64,000 bases of DNA, from the NCBI RefSeq assembly GCF_003515705.1, contig NZ_QWEH01000007.1, forward strand, positions 62,001 to 126,000. The letters run 5' to 3'. Both the position numbers and the translations under genes were made by a program. Source of the stretch: Oceanobacillus profundus. GTDB taxonomy: Bacteria > Bacillota > Bacilli > Bacillales > Amphibacillaceae. Below, one piece after another: positions 49,506-59,164 of the stretch. The notes beneath the pieces were generated by a model that saw only the letters and a list, made by a program, of their open reading frames with translations, ran no database searches and was not told the DNA's origin. The first letter of the stretch is position 1. Each line of letters begins with the position of its first letter.

Positions 49506-51260
49506 ATGGATACAACTTCTATGAATCCAAAAGGACATGTAAAATTAGAGCTTTATGATGAAAGTGGCGTATTTTTCACAAAAGAGAAAAAGAATCTTGT
49601 CGTAACTAGCTCTAATGAAATTGTAGCAAATATGATGTCAAATCCAGCTAAAACTAGTCGTCTACGTCAACAAGACGTAGGTGACACACCAGTTACAGCT
49701 AATGAAAATGGAATGTTCGTACTTGAATTAAGTACCAAAGAAAATCAAAAACGAACCGTTTCTCAAGATGTATTATCTACAAACACTGAGACCCTATTTA
49801 ACATACTTGATTTGAAGAGCATTACAGAAATATTAGAAGTAAAAGTAGGAGAAGAAATTCTTACTGTTGATGAAGAAGTTTTCTTACTAGATGCACAAGA
49901 AGGTATCTTAGAGTTTAAAGAAGCTCCTAAAAGCCCTATCCAAGTTAAGTTTTATGAATATGTAGATGAACAAGTATCTATTATTCGGGGTACTGAAAAG
50001 GTTCTTGTCGATGGGCAGGAATGGAAACGGGGCCTGACTCCTAATCATGCCGATAAGGTATATGCAGTTAACTATAAGACAGGAGAAGTTTACTTCCAAG
50101 AAGTCGTATCAAAAGCGCAAGTAACTTATGATATAACGAAGCATTATGGTCTTAGCTTTATGGGACTAGGCGGAAAGCCAGAAGGTCATCCTGAAAATCA
50201 GCCAGTTTCATTTTCTCAAACAGATAAAGCTTTAACTCGTATGGATAATGAATTTGAAAATGCTCGTATGCCTATTCTTTATCCTGCAGTTGTAGAGCAA
50301 GGAAAGCCAGAATTAGAAGTTCTTCCAACAAAGCGTATTGAACAAGAGGATCTCGTATTTACCCATACAGCTGAACAAGCAGGAGCGGACGTTGAATTAG
50401 AAGTACAAACGGGAAACAAAAAAATTCTAGAAATTATCTCAGCTACAAAAACAGTAGAAGATCCTAACAATCAAGGAGAAACGATTCAAACAGATTTAAT
50501 TGTTGATGAAGATATTGTCCTTAATGGTAATCAAGTAATTGTTCTTAGAGGTGAAGTTGCAGAGGGTGACACGTTTGAAGTGCATTTCAAACTTCAATCT
50601 AATAACTTGCATCTAAATTACCAGTTAGCGATGGCACCAATTGTTGAGCTTGTAAGTGTAGTTCATGAAGATGCAGCTACAAATACAGTAACTGCATACC
50701 AAATTCAAGATAGAGGTATGCGGATTGGTTCTGGTGATGTATGGATGATGAATGCAAATGCTGGTGTCCTTCAATTTAGCTCAGATCCAAGTAATGGAGT
50801 TCCTGTTCATACTCCAGGACAATTAACCATCGAATATAAAGTGAACTCTGGTACAGTCGTTAAATTTACTGCTGACTTCCCTAAAGGGGTGCCGGGACCA
50901 GTTACTTTAGAAAAGACAGATTCATTCACATCTCTTGGAGAAACAACATTTATCTTAAGTGATGTAGTAAATAAAGATGGTGAAGGAAACTTCCTTATTG
51001 AATCTGTTACACGTAATGGTGTAGATGAGACATTTACTGTACACCCAGATGGAACTCGTATTGATGTAGATAATGTTGCAAGTGGAGATATTATCGCAGT
51101 GACTTTCAAGTACAGCAAAAAAGCACACAATATTTATCAAGTAGCCATGTTTGACGAAAAAGACAGTACAAACAGTAAGATGTTTAACATATCCGGTATT
51201 GGACCTGTAACAAAGGATGAGAATACTGGTATGCGAATTACATGGTCTGTCACATTTTAA
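49506..51260 (+). CDS. Beta-rich virion/fibre protein B, 584 aa
   Basis: 584 aa, paralogue of the 697-aa protein upstream: G-H-V-K-L-E-L-Y-D-E-S-G and K-N-L-V-V-T-S-S-N-E-I near the start, beta modules with V-x-N-G...I-x-V-x-F/Y strands, and the closing NTGMRITWSVTF. The two probably assemble in the same or parallel virion structures. Function is inferred. Confidence 0.6.
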   Translation: MDTTSMNPKGHVKLELYDESGVFFTKEKKNLVVTSSNEIVANMMSNPAKTSRLRQQDVGDTPVTANENGMFVLELSTKENQKRTVSQDVLSTNTETLFNILDLKSITEILEVKVGEEILTVDEEVFLLDAQEGILEFKEAPKSPIQVKFYEYVDEQVSIIRGTEKVLVDGQEWKRGLTPNHADKVYAVNYKTGEVYFQEVVSKAQVTYDITKHYGLSFMGLGGKPEGHPENQPVSFSQTDKALTRMDNEFENARMPILYPAVVEQGKPELEVLPTKRIEQEDLVFTHTAEQAGADVELEVQTGNKKILEIISATKTVEDPNNQGETIQTDLIVDEDIVLNGNQVIVLRGEVAEGDTFEVHFKLQSNNLHLNYQLAMAPIVELVSVVHEDAATNTVTAYQIQDRGMRIGSGDVWMMNANAGVLQFSSDPSNGVPVHTPGQLTIEYKVNSGTVVKFTADFPKGVPGPVTLEKTDSFTSLGETTFILSDVVNKDGEGNFLIESVTRNGVDETFTVHPDGTRIDVDNVASGDIIAVTFKYSKKAHNIYQVAMFDEKDSTNSKMFNISGIGPVTKDENTGMRITWSVTF

Positions 51261-51275
51261 TTAGGGGGTTATCAA

Positions 51276-51785
51276 ATGGAAGCACCCAAACACATGGAGC
51301 GAATTAGCTTTTTAGATGGACAAATTTTACATGATTTCCATTTAAATAATATGCAACGTAATATAGCAGAATCTGTAAAAGTAAATGCAACGAAGGAGAG
51401 ATACGACATTTTAATGCTCGTATCTCCCTATAACTTCTATTTTGCTGAGCCTTTTGTTAATACGAAATACAGGCATCAATCAAGTACAGCAAATTTAAAT
51501 ACATTAACATTTTCCATTAACCAAGACCAATGGATTACACCAGTTATGGAGTTGCCAGAATCTACGAATGAAATGTATTTATATGCAGAGTATGTTGACA
51601 ATCCAGAAGATAAGAGCTTTGTAGATTTTTACTACCGAACAGGTGAGGGAAATAATTGGATTAAAGTAGATGTAGATACTCCTATATATATGCCAGCAAC
51701 AAAATATATACAGCTGCGGATTGATTGTAAATATGAAGGCACAACAAGGCCTACAATTTATGACTTTGCGGCAATGTTTAAATAA
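51276..51785 (+). CDS. Hypothetical virion protein, 169 aa
   Basis: A 169-aa protein with an N-terminal helix (FHLNNMQRNIAESVKV) and a beta-sandwich-like C-terminus ending YDFAAMFK. Similar small proteins in phages attach fibres to the virion, but I do not recognise a named family. AGGGGG precedes the ATG. Confidence 0.55.
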   Translation: MEAPKHMERISFLDGQILHDFHLNNMQRNIAESVKVNATKERYDILMLVSPYNFYFAEPFVNTKYRHQSSTANLNTLTFSINQDQWITPVMELPESTNEMYLYAEYVDNPEDKSFVDFYYRTGEGNNWIKVDVDTPIYMPATKYIQLRIDCKYEGTTRPTIYDFAAMFK

Positions 51786-51796
51786 GGAGGGATCTT

Positions 51797-52102
51797 ATGG
51801 CTTTAGTTAGACCTTATCCTGGATTTCCTCAATTTAGAAGGAAAACAGGTGTAATGACAGACTTTTCTGGTTCACGGTTTTCTGACCAAGAGAAACCTTA
51901 TGGAGATCAGAATGGTATAAATCGTGTATTTGTTTTATTACATCAGCCGCTATCAGACAGCTTACAAGTCTTTAAGGATGGCATGTTGATGACTAAAAAT
52001 GTTGATTACACATTAAATATACAAGAGAAACGCATTACTTTTTCAGAAAAACAAATTCCGCAAGAAGCATCTGTAATAACTGTTTCTTACAAACACTACT
52101 AG
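51797..52102 (+). CDS. Single beta-module protein, 101 aa
   Basis: Nearly the whole protein is one copy of the module seen in the larger fibre-like proteins: NRVFVLLHQPLSDSLQVFKD, a hairpin DYTLNIQEKRITFSE and a last strand SVITVSYKHY. It may cap or link the fibre proteins. Strong GGAGGGATC site. Confidence 0.6.
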   Translation: MALVRPYPGFPQFRRKTGVMTDFSGSRFSDQEKPYGDQNGINRVFVLLHQPLSDSLQVFKDGMLMTKNVDYTLNIQEKRITFSEKQIPQEASVITVSYKHY

Positions 52103-52117
52103 ATTGGAGGGGATGTT

Positions 52118-53032
52118 ATGAATTTTGTAAGTAAAAGTGTACCCCATCATTTGCAAGAAAAAGTAGCTACTGACCAGCAAATAGATATTTTCTTCTTTAT
52201 AGATATTCATAAAGGTTCATTAACAGCTGATAAAGTAATCTTATTTAACCTAACTGAAGAGCGAAGCGAAGATATTGCATTTGAATATTCAAATCGAAGG
52301 TTGATTATTCGCCCACGTAAACACCTATCTCAAAACACACACTATCAGATTCAATTGATTGGTGGAAGAGAAGGGATTAAAGATATTACGGGTCGAGTGA
52401 TGGCTGAATCATATCAGAGCGAATTTTATACAAGTGTAGCTACAACCATTCAGCCGCCAACAATTACATCCCCTACTGACTTGGTTGAGATAAGTGGAGA
52501 TGTATCGTTTAAATGGACTCCTTCACCTGGCGCTGCTTACTATGAAGTTGAAGTATCACGAACCAATACATTTCAAAATTTAGTCTGGCCAGCAAGTGAA
52601 GTGAAGATATATGAAACAGAAGTAAGCCCCTATATTAATTATGAAAAAGGCTTGTATTATATGCGAGCACGTTCTGTGAATGCAGAGGGAAAAAAGAGTC
52701 ATTATACAAAAGCAATTCAATATTATTATAGCGGGCTGCCACAGACGAATAACCGAATCGTCAAAGAGATCAATCCACCTCCTCATATCTTATTAGAAAC
52801 GAGCGCAAGAGTCATAAGTAACGAGACACCTATCAATGTATTGCAGCAGCACTTTATAAATGAATTAGGGGAACAGAAGAAAGCTTCATTTCACCTGATT
52901 CGCAGCAAACCAAAACATAAAGGAACAAATCTTACATTGAACAATAATGAAATTGTGCTTACTTTTAATCAAGAAATAGATCCTGATAGCGTATCAAGTG
53001 AAGCGGTTTATGTGTTGGCTGAAAGGAATTAG
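52118..53032 (+). CDS. Ig-like/FN3-like virion protein, 304 aa
   Basis: Residues about 1-105 match an SbsA/Big_5-type Ig-like domain (LIIRPRKHLSQNTHYQIQLI, then G-I-K-D-I-T-G-R). Residues about 115-210 resemble a fibronectin type III domain (FKWTPSPGAAYYEVEVSRTN). The last 40 residues begin another Ig-like strand pair (LTFNQEIDPDSVSSEAVYVL). Such domains decorate phage surfaces and bind glycans weakly. Strong GGAGGGG site. Confidence 0.65.
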   Translation: MNFVSKSVPHHLQEKVATDQQIDIFFFIDIHKGSLTADKVILFNLTEERSEDIAFEYSNRRLIIRPRKHLSQNTHYQIQLIGGREGIKDITGRVMAESYQSEFYTSVATTIQPPTITSPTDLVEISGDVSFKWTPSPGAAYYEVEVSRTNTFQNLVWPASEVKIYETEVSPYINYEKGLYYMRARSVNAEGKKSHYTKAIQYYYSGLPQTNNRIVKEINPPPHILLETSARVISNETPINVLQQHFINELGEQKKASFHLIRSKPKHKGTNLTLNNNEIVLTFNQEIDPDSVSSEAVYVLAERN

Positions 53033-53050
53033 AAAGCAGGTGAAATTTCG

Positions 53051-54157
53051 ATGAAGGATTTAGGAGTATTAAATAGCGATTCCACGATTTTACTTGAAAT
53101 ACTAACTAAAGATGCATCTGGTAATGCCATAGATATGGATCAACCTGTCATAGCAAGGATTGAAAGGCAAAACGGAGATGGTGTTGTAGCTGTTGATAGT
53201 GTTACACTAAATACATCAGAAGATAGGCTGATACACAGCTATTCTTATGCATTATCCTCATCTTTAGAAAAGGGAAAATACTATATTACTTATCAAGTTT
53301 CTATCAATAATCAAGTTTATCATAAAGTAGAAACATTTCAGATACAAGAAGCTGTAACTGAAGAAATAGTAGATAATTCGGATAGTGTTTCGTATGGGGA
53401 TAAATTGAAGCATGTAATGCCTTCTGATTTTCAAACTCCATCAACCTTAGAAGTAGATGGTAAGAAGTTAATAATAAGGTTAGAAGAACCTCTAAATATG
53501 AATCATACGTATCAAGTAATCATAACGGATGAGTTAGTCTCAGAACAGTCTCAAAGCCCAATTGATGGAACGTATGGTATCCATTTTACATCAGAGTATA
53601 GTCCAATTTATGCGACGCCTTTAGAAGTAAAATCTATACTAAAGAATGTGTTTTTTTACTTTGAGATCGAAGAAGTATATCAAGCTCTTCGTAATGCTGC
53701 CCAGAAAGCGCATCAGCTTCTTAGAATGGCAGCTGATCCAAATGAGACTGAATTTGAATTAATAGAAACAGATGAATCTACATATTTTCCTGCAGGAAAG
53801 TTTACCGCATATCAAGCATCTATTCAGTTGCTAAATCAATTAGTTATAAAAATGGTTTATGCGAATAGTCAGGATTATTTAGATAATGATGATGTGTCCA
53901 TTATTCAAGAAGGTGTTGACAGCTTTACACTTGGTGATTTAACCGTTAGTAAAAAATCCTCTACATCTGATAGCTCAACTTCTGTAGAAGAGGAGCCTTT
54001 AGAAGTGTCTGTGATTCAACGATTAATAAGAAGCTACCAAGAAGAATTGAAATTCTGGACAGATGCACTGATGGGCAGAAATGCAAGAGGATATGCAAAT
54101 GCAATTACAGCAACAAGTAAAGGTTCTGTCACTGTACCAGGAAGTAGGGATATTTAG
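53051..54157 (+). CDS. Virion protein with Ig-like domain, 368 aa
   Basis: Residues about 1-105 are a beta domain; 125-190 match the SbsA/Big_5 pattern again (LIIRLEEPLNMNHTYQVIIT). The C-terminal half is helical (YQALRNAAQKAHQLLRMAA) with a Ser/Thr-rich linker. It may connect surface fibres to the head or neck. Its stop overlaps the following GTG. Confidence 0.6.
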   Translation: MKDLGVLNSDSTILLEILTKDASGNAIDMDQPVIARIERQNGDGVVAVDSVTLNTSEDRLIHSYSYALSSSLEKGKYYITYQVSINNQVYHKVETFQIQEAVTEEIVDNSDSVSYGDKLKHVMPSDFQTPSTLEVDGKKLIIRLEEPLNMNHTYQVIITDELVSEQSQSPIDGTYGIHFTSEYSPIYATPLEVKSILKNVFFYFEIEEVYQALRNAAQKAHQLLRMAADPNETEFELIETDESTYFPAGKFTAYQASIQLLNQLVIKMVYANSQDYLDNDDVSIIQEGVDSFTLGDLTVSKKSSTSDSSTSVEEEPLEVSVIQRLIRSYQEELKFWTDALMGRNARGYANAITATSKGSVTVPGSRDI

Positions 54158-54639
54158 TGGATATAAGGAGAGACATATCTGAAATTCTTAAGAAGTATGG
54201 ACACGAAGCTATTTATATCAGGCGAAATAAAAAGTTTCGATGTGACTGCTATTCAGAAAGAAGTGGAGGGCAATCTTATGATAATTGTCCAAAATGCTTT
54301 GGAACTGGTTATACAGTTACAATTGAAAAGATACGTACAAGAAGACAGATATCATCAGTCCCTGAATCTCTAGTGAGAGCTCGAAAGCAATATGAGCATG
54401 GTTATGTTGCTGCAAATGCATATGTTTATTATTTGGAACAACAAGCAAATCCGAAAGATGGAGATTTGATATTAGAAGTCGATTGGAGAAATGGAGTTCC
54501 AGTTAGTGTTAATGAAAAAAATATAATTAGTGTTGGTGATCCATTGCGTGGCAGTGGCGGGCGTATAGAGTTTTATAAAGTGTACTCTCGCTTCGAGCCA
54601 ACAAGGAAGAGTGATAATAATGCCATCACCTACCATTGA
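54157..54639 (+). CDS. Head-tail connector-type protein with Cys motif, 160 aa
   Basis: GTG start overlapping the previous stop (TAGTG). A Cys cluster CDCYSERSGGQS...NCPKCFGTGY near residues 30-52 gives a four-cysteine zinc site also found in small neck or baseplate proteins of large Gram-positive phages. The C-terminus is beta-rich. Position just before the sheath genes fits a connector or tail-completion role. Confidence 0.58.
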   Translation: MDIRRDISEILKKYGHEAIYIRRNKKFRCDCYSERSGGQSYDNCPKCFGTGYTVTIEKIRTRRQISSVPESLVRARKQYEHGYVAANAYVYYLEQQANPKDGDLILEVDWRNGVPVSVNEKNIISVGDPLRGSGGRIEFYKVYSRFEPTRKSDNNAITYH

Positions 54640-55651
54640 ATATACACCTTATGAATTTATTGAAAATCTCCCTTCATTATCTATCGGGAAACGAATAGTC
54701 ATTGTAGGGGAATCTCATGATGGACCATATTATGAACCAATAATAGTTCATAACATGAAGGTTGCAGAAGGTATTTATCAATATGGCCCTTTACTTGAAC
54801 GATATAGAGATGCATTGCAAGTAGATGATTCAATTGAAGTGATATTTCTACGCATTGAAGAAAATCGTTTTGATAAAGCTTATCAAGTCCTTCTGTCTTA
54901 TACCTTTGATCTAATCTACTTTGATAATTTCAATTTTGGGAAATCAGAAGAAGATATTCAAAAATATCTGGACTTTGCAGGTGAGAAGGAATATCAAGGT
55001 GAGTTGGTGCATGGTTTCTTCTCTATAGAGCCACATGATGACTTAGACAAGATCAATTCTATTATCAGCTCATTTACATTTGATAACTCCATTGATATTC
55101 AAGAAATGGGAAAATATATTAGCTTAGTTTTGAATCAGACATCTGGATATGTTGGTGCAATGATTTATGCAGCACTTGTGACTTCCCTTAATCCTGAAGT
55201 GTCTCCTGTTAACAAACAGCTTGATATTTACTTGCACACAGAATATACAAAGAATGAATTATTGCAATTCCAGAAACAAGGGATAGTAGCGTTTCGTAGC
55301 AGTATCTTAAATGGCAATGTGATTTCAAATGCTACATGTGCAGTACAAACACCAGGTAGTGTTCATAAAAGTATTTCAAACTTTAGAATTAGCCAACATC
55401 TTATAAATGAATTAAGTAATGTATTTCATAACGAAATTGGCGAAGTTCAAAACGAGATACAAATAAATAGGATACAAGCATTGATTGAAGAAAAACTACA
55501 AGATTTTATTGATTTAAATCGTATACGACAAGGTGATTACACTATTATTGCTAACAACATTCAAGGTGAGATCAATATCGAATTAGAATTTGTTCCTATT
55601 TTTACAACATCTACAATGACAGGACATACAAAGCTAAATATTTACCGCTAA
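54620..55651 (+). CDS. Short sheath-like protein, 343 aa
   Basis: Start ATG after AAGGAAGAG. The N-terminal RIVIVGESHDGPYYEPIIVH and the C-terminal LSNVFHNEIGEVQNEIQ ... IELEFVPIF...GHTKLNIYR follow the order seen in contractile sheath proteins (G-x-x-x-x-G-P near the start, helix and a last beta strand at the end). It is about one third of the length of the main sheath. It might be a sheath initiator or terminator. Confidence 0.5.
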   Translation: MPSPTIEYTPYEFIENLPSLSIGKRIVIVGESHDGPYYEPIIVHNMKVAEGIYQYGPLLERYRDALQVDDSIEVIFLRIEENRFDKAYQVLLSYTFDLIYFDNFNFGKSEEDIQKYLDFAGEKEYQGELVHGFFSIEPHDDLDKINSIISSFTFDNSIDIQEMGKYISLVLNQTSGYVGAMIYAALVTSLNPEVSPVNKQLDIYLHTEYTKNELLQFQKQGIVAFRSSILNGNVISNATCAVQTPGSVHKSISNFRISQHLINELSNVFHNEIGEVQNEIQINRIQALIEEKLQDFIDLNRIRQGDYTIIANNIQGEINIELEFVPIFTTSTMTGHTKLNIYR

Positions 55652-55665
55652 TGGAGGTGATGAAT

Positions 55666-56265
55666 TTGAGTAATGATGCTTATCAAGATGACAGGATGAG
55701 ATCCGATAGAGGAGCTAATTTTCTTGATTTTATAGATGTTATAAAGAAGCTTTGGGAAGCTGCTGGAAGGAAAGGAAAAATCACTCGCAACTATACAAAA
55801 GAAGATGTAAGTGATTATCCAATTATAACGTATCACGTTGTAAATCGTGCTCCTCATCCTGCTTTTAAAGAAGTGAAACCAAGGCCTCGTCAAACATTAT
55901 ATCATCCAACTGACCCAAATAAATATGAAGAAATTCTTGGTCAGAAACAGCTTGTATGTATTTGTTTCACACTTATAGCTCAAAGCGATGATGTAGCAGA
56001 TGAGTTGATGTTTGACTTTGAAGATTTCTTATTTATGTATCGTTCACACTTTATGGGAAATGGTGTAAGTGAAATGCTTTTCAATGCGCAGGGAGAAGAT
56101 ACGACTGATAGTAGTCATGGCGTATCTCTTTCAAAAAGAAAAGTCTATTATGATGTAACATTTGATGTTAACCGAGTTAATTATCTAAATCAAATTGATC
56201 AACTGGCAGTAAAAGCCGGTATTCAAGATAAATTGAAAAAGAATAAGGAGGGCTACACATGGTAA
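55666..56265 (+). CDS. Putative tail completion/terminator protein, 199 aa
   Basis: TTG start after GGAGGTG. 199 aa, mixed alpha/beta, with KKLWEAAGRKGKITRNYTK and a long acidic helix DELMFDFEDFLFMY. Its place directly before the sheath gene, overlapping by seven bases, fits the tail terminator slot of contractile phages. No family recognised. Confidence 0.52.
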   Translation: MSNDAYQDDRMRSDRGANFLDFIDVIKKLWEAAGRKGKITRNYTKEDVSDYPIITYHVVNRAPHPAFKEVKPRPRQTLYHPTDPNKYEEILGQKQLVCICFTLIAQSDDVADELMFDFEDFLFMYRSHFMGNGVSEMLFNAQGEDTTDSSHGVSLSKRKVYYDVTFDVNRVNYLNQIDQLAVKAGIQDKLKKNKEGYTW

Positions 56266-59105
56266 ACCCGTTAGATAGACATGAAAATCTGCCTGGTGTA
56301 AGAGTAGAATATGAAAATGGAAATCTTTACTCTGATCAGCAAAATATTAATGCAAATACCAAATCAATCTTGATTTTGGGAACTGCTATCGATGGTCCAG
56401 TAGGAGAACCAGTATCTGTACAAGCTATTGGAGGTCCAAAGGCAGCCGAAAGACTTTTCGGTGGAATGCTTCAAAAAAAGGAAGTAGAAACAGGACAACC
56501 TGATCCAAATACAGGAGCGCCAGTAACCCAAACTGTTAAAGTCCCACATGAAGGAACATTAATTCGTTCCATGTATGAAGTATTAGCTGCAGGAAATGAA
56601 GATGTTCGATTAATGCGTGTTAGTGGAAATCAGGCAAAAACAGAATTAGTTGTCCATGATATTGAGAAGGCATTAGAACAGACTCTAGGAGTTAGTGGCG
56701 GTAACGTTTCCTTCTCTAAGCGAATTGAGTTTGGAGACACAGGAAGACTATCAACTTCTCCAATTCAACATATCCGTGAAAAAAGAGAAGATGGAACGTT
56801 AGTAAAAGAATTTGCTGGAGCTGTTGCTATTCAAAATGCTGTTCTAAGTGTTGATGCTACATCTGGCCAAGAAACAGTATTCTTTAAGCCAAACGTATTC
56901 CGACCTGGAAACAAAATTGAAGTTCAATTTAACTTCAATAAGCGTACGTATTACGAAGTGTTGCGTTCTGATGAGGATGGACGATTAACACAAGATCCTT
57001 CTAAGCCTAACTATTTTGGAAGTGAACATAGCTTCTTCTCTGATGATGTGGCTTCTGGGCATACAATTAATGTCTATGTGAATGGAATTGGTATTCCTCA
57101 AATGAGTCCTAATGGTCAATGGTTATGGAGACCTGGTAAAGAAGATCCAAGCATTTCAAACCCGCTTACAGATGCCTATACAGCTTTAGAATATGAGCAA
57201 GGCGGCATTCGTTTTACAGAAGCGTATCAAGTGGAGGTTGCAAACGGAACTTACCCAGAGTTAAATAGCTCTGCTGAAGTCGTAGCAGATTACTTCTATT
57301 ACGATGAAGTTGCATTGCCAACAAATAATGAATATGTCGTTCCAGGTGAAGATGCTACGTATACATTAGACTATCTTCCTAAACAAGAAGGTTTTAGTGT
57401 TTTTTATGAAATAGCCGGACAAAAATATGAGCTAACACCTAGATCCACAGAAAACCCAAATGGAGATTTCTCAATGATTTTTCCAGGAGAAGGTTCATCT
57501 GTCAATACAAGAGTTGTAATTAAAGCTGGTTCCGTGCCTGTAGGAGTTACATTGAAAGCTTCCTACGCAACAAATCAAACAACTTCAGTTAATCCTAAAA
57601 TCATTGTTGAGGCAGCTTATGCAGGAGAAGATTATGCAAAAGTGAAGGACATTTCTAACCCAGATAGTATTGAAGGTATTGCAATTGATATTCGTCACGA
57701 CATTACTGCAGAAGACCCTTCTGGTAAAGAGAAGATTATTCATTTCATTAAGCCAGTTAATAAACGTCAATCTGTTCGAGATGAATTTATTGAATATCGA
57801 ACAAGGGACTTGAAAGGCATTACAAATATAGGAGAGTTTGCAAACTTTGTTAATAATGACTCTCGAAATAACATTGTACGTTTAGTAGTTCCTGAAGGAA
57901 GCACAGTACCAATGCAAGGCATTGCAGCGACAAATGGCTTGGTGTATCTTGGTCAGAAATATAATGATGCATTAGGTGAATATGAAACATTTGTAGATTT
58001 AGATAAAAAAGTAGATGATCCAAAGCGTTATCCTTGGGTTGGTTCTAACGGTTTCTTTGATCGAAATAGCTTGACTAGCATGATGGAATTATATGAAGTG
58101 CTAGGTGGAGTTTTTGAACCAAATCCAACTGCTTATGATGAATACCGCTTAGTGAAGCAAGGTGTCTATAACAAGATTGAGAACTATCCAGTTGACTCTA
58201 TTGTAATGGCTGAAGCTTATATCAATACACCAATTGGAAGAGAGACATATGGAACAAATGGTCAAATCGTTGTTGTTGAGGACAAATTTAAAAACTTTGC
58301 TACTCAATTAGCACAGCATTGTGCAGTAGCAACTGCAAAAGTGAGAGAAACTATTGGATTTATTGGTGTAGAACCAGTTCGTAATGCTAGTTTACTAAGT
58401 ATTCAAGAGTATATCGAAGAGCTTGCATCCTCCAAAGTGAATGATCACTACTTGTATAACGATAGTACACACGAACACATCTTAAATGATGAGGGAGATC
58501 TTATCGATATTGGTCATTATATCAACGTCGTATTTGGGCCAGAAGTTGGATTAGTGAACGATAAGCTTGGAAACTACATTACAAACGGTGTAAGCATCTA
58601 TGCAGGGTTAAACTCTGTATTGCCAGCTGAAGTTGCTACAACCAATAAAGAGATTTCCGTTCATGGTTTACGTTATCACTTGTCTGAATCACAGCACAAT
58701 TTATTAGCTGGTGCTAGATTCGTTACATTTGATGAGCGAATTGCTACTAATGGCACAAGACAAATCAAAGTGAAAGACGGCGTGACTGCTGGTCAGCCAA
58801 ACTCTGATTATACTCGATTGTCTACCGTGAATATTACACATTTTACATCTCAAATTGTTCGATCTGTTGCAGAGCCGTTCATTGGAATGCCAAATGGTCT
58901 GGCTCAACAGAATTCAATGTCTACTGAAATTCAAGCTGGTTTAGATCGACTTAAAGAGAATGGTGTATTGCAAGACTTTAAGTTTACGATTTTCACTAGT
59001 CCAAATGAAAAAGTTCTAGGCAATGCCTTCATAACTTTAGAGATTGTTCCTGAATTTGAAACTAGACGCATTCACACAAGTGTGGCACTTCGTACAAGCC
59101 TTTAA
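56259..59105 (+). CDS. Tail sheath protein with large insertions
   Basis: 948 aa. The N-terminal NTKSILILGTAIDGPVGEPV and the C-terminal SQIVRSVAEPFIGMPNG...LEIVPEFETRRIHTSVALR are the sheath core strands. The middle, about residues 150-470, contains extra beta modules (for example TVFFKPNVFRPGNKIEVQF, SGHTINVYVNGIG) related to those in the fibre-like proteins. Typical sheaths are 450-700 aa, so this is large and probably decorated on the outside. It contracts to drive the tube into the cell. Confidence 0.83.
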   Translation: MVNPLDRHENLPGVRVEYENGNLYSDQQNINANTKSILILGTAIDGPVGEPVSVQAIGGPKAAERLFGGMLQKKEVETGQPDPNTGAPVTQTVKVPHEGTLIRSMYEVLAAGNEDVRLMRVSGNQAKTELVVHDIEKALEQTLGVSGGNVSFSKRIEFGDTGRLSTSPIQHIREKREDGTLVKEFAGAVAIQNAVLSVDATSGQETVFFKPNVFRPGNKIEVQFNFNKRTYYEVLRSDEDGRLTQDPSKPNYFGSEHSFFSDDVASGHTINVYVNGIGIPQMSPNGQWLWRPGKEDPSISNPLTDAYTALEYEQGGIRFTEAYQVEVANGTYPELNSSAEVVADYFYYDEVALPTNNEYVVPGEDATYTLDYLPKQEGFSVFYEIAGQKYELTPRSTENPNGDFSMIFPGEGSSVNTRVVIKAGSVPVGVTLKASYATNQTTSVNPKIIVEAAYAGEDYAKVKDISNPDSIEGIAIDIRHDITAEDPSGKEKIIHFIKPVNKRQSVRDEFIEYRTRDLKGITNIGEFANFVNNDSRNNIVRLVVPEGSTVPMQGIAATNGLVYLGQKYNDALGEYETFVDLDKKVDDPKRYPWVGSNGFFDRNSLTSMMELYEVLGGVFEPNPTAYDEYRLVKQGVYNKIENYPVDSIVMAEAYINTPIGRETYGTNGQIVVVEDKFKNFATQLAQHCAVATAKVRETIGFIGVEPVRNASLLSIQEYIEELASSKVNDHYLYNDSTHEHILNDEGDLIDIGHYINVVFGPEVGLVNDKLGNYITNGVSIYAGLNSVLPAEVATTNKEISVHGLRYHLSESQHNLLAGARFVTFDERIATNGTRQIKVKDGVTAGQPNSDYTRLSTVNITHFTSQIVRSVAEPFIGMPNGLAQQNSMSTEIQAGLDRLKENGVLQDFKFTIFTSPNEKVLGNAFITLEIVPEFETRRIHTSVALRTSL

Positions 59106-59164
59106 TAGTTAGGAGGGGATCTCCCCTCCTACAAAATATAGAAATAATTAAGGAGTGAATAGAA

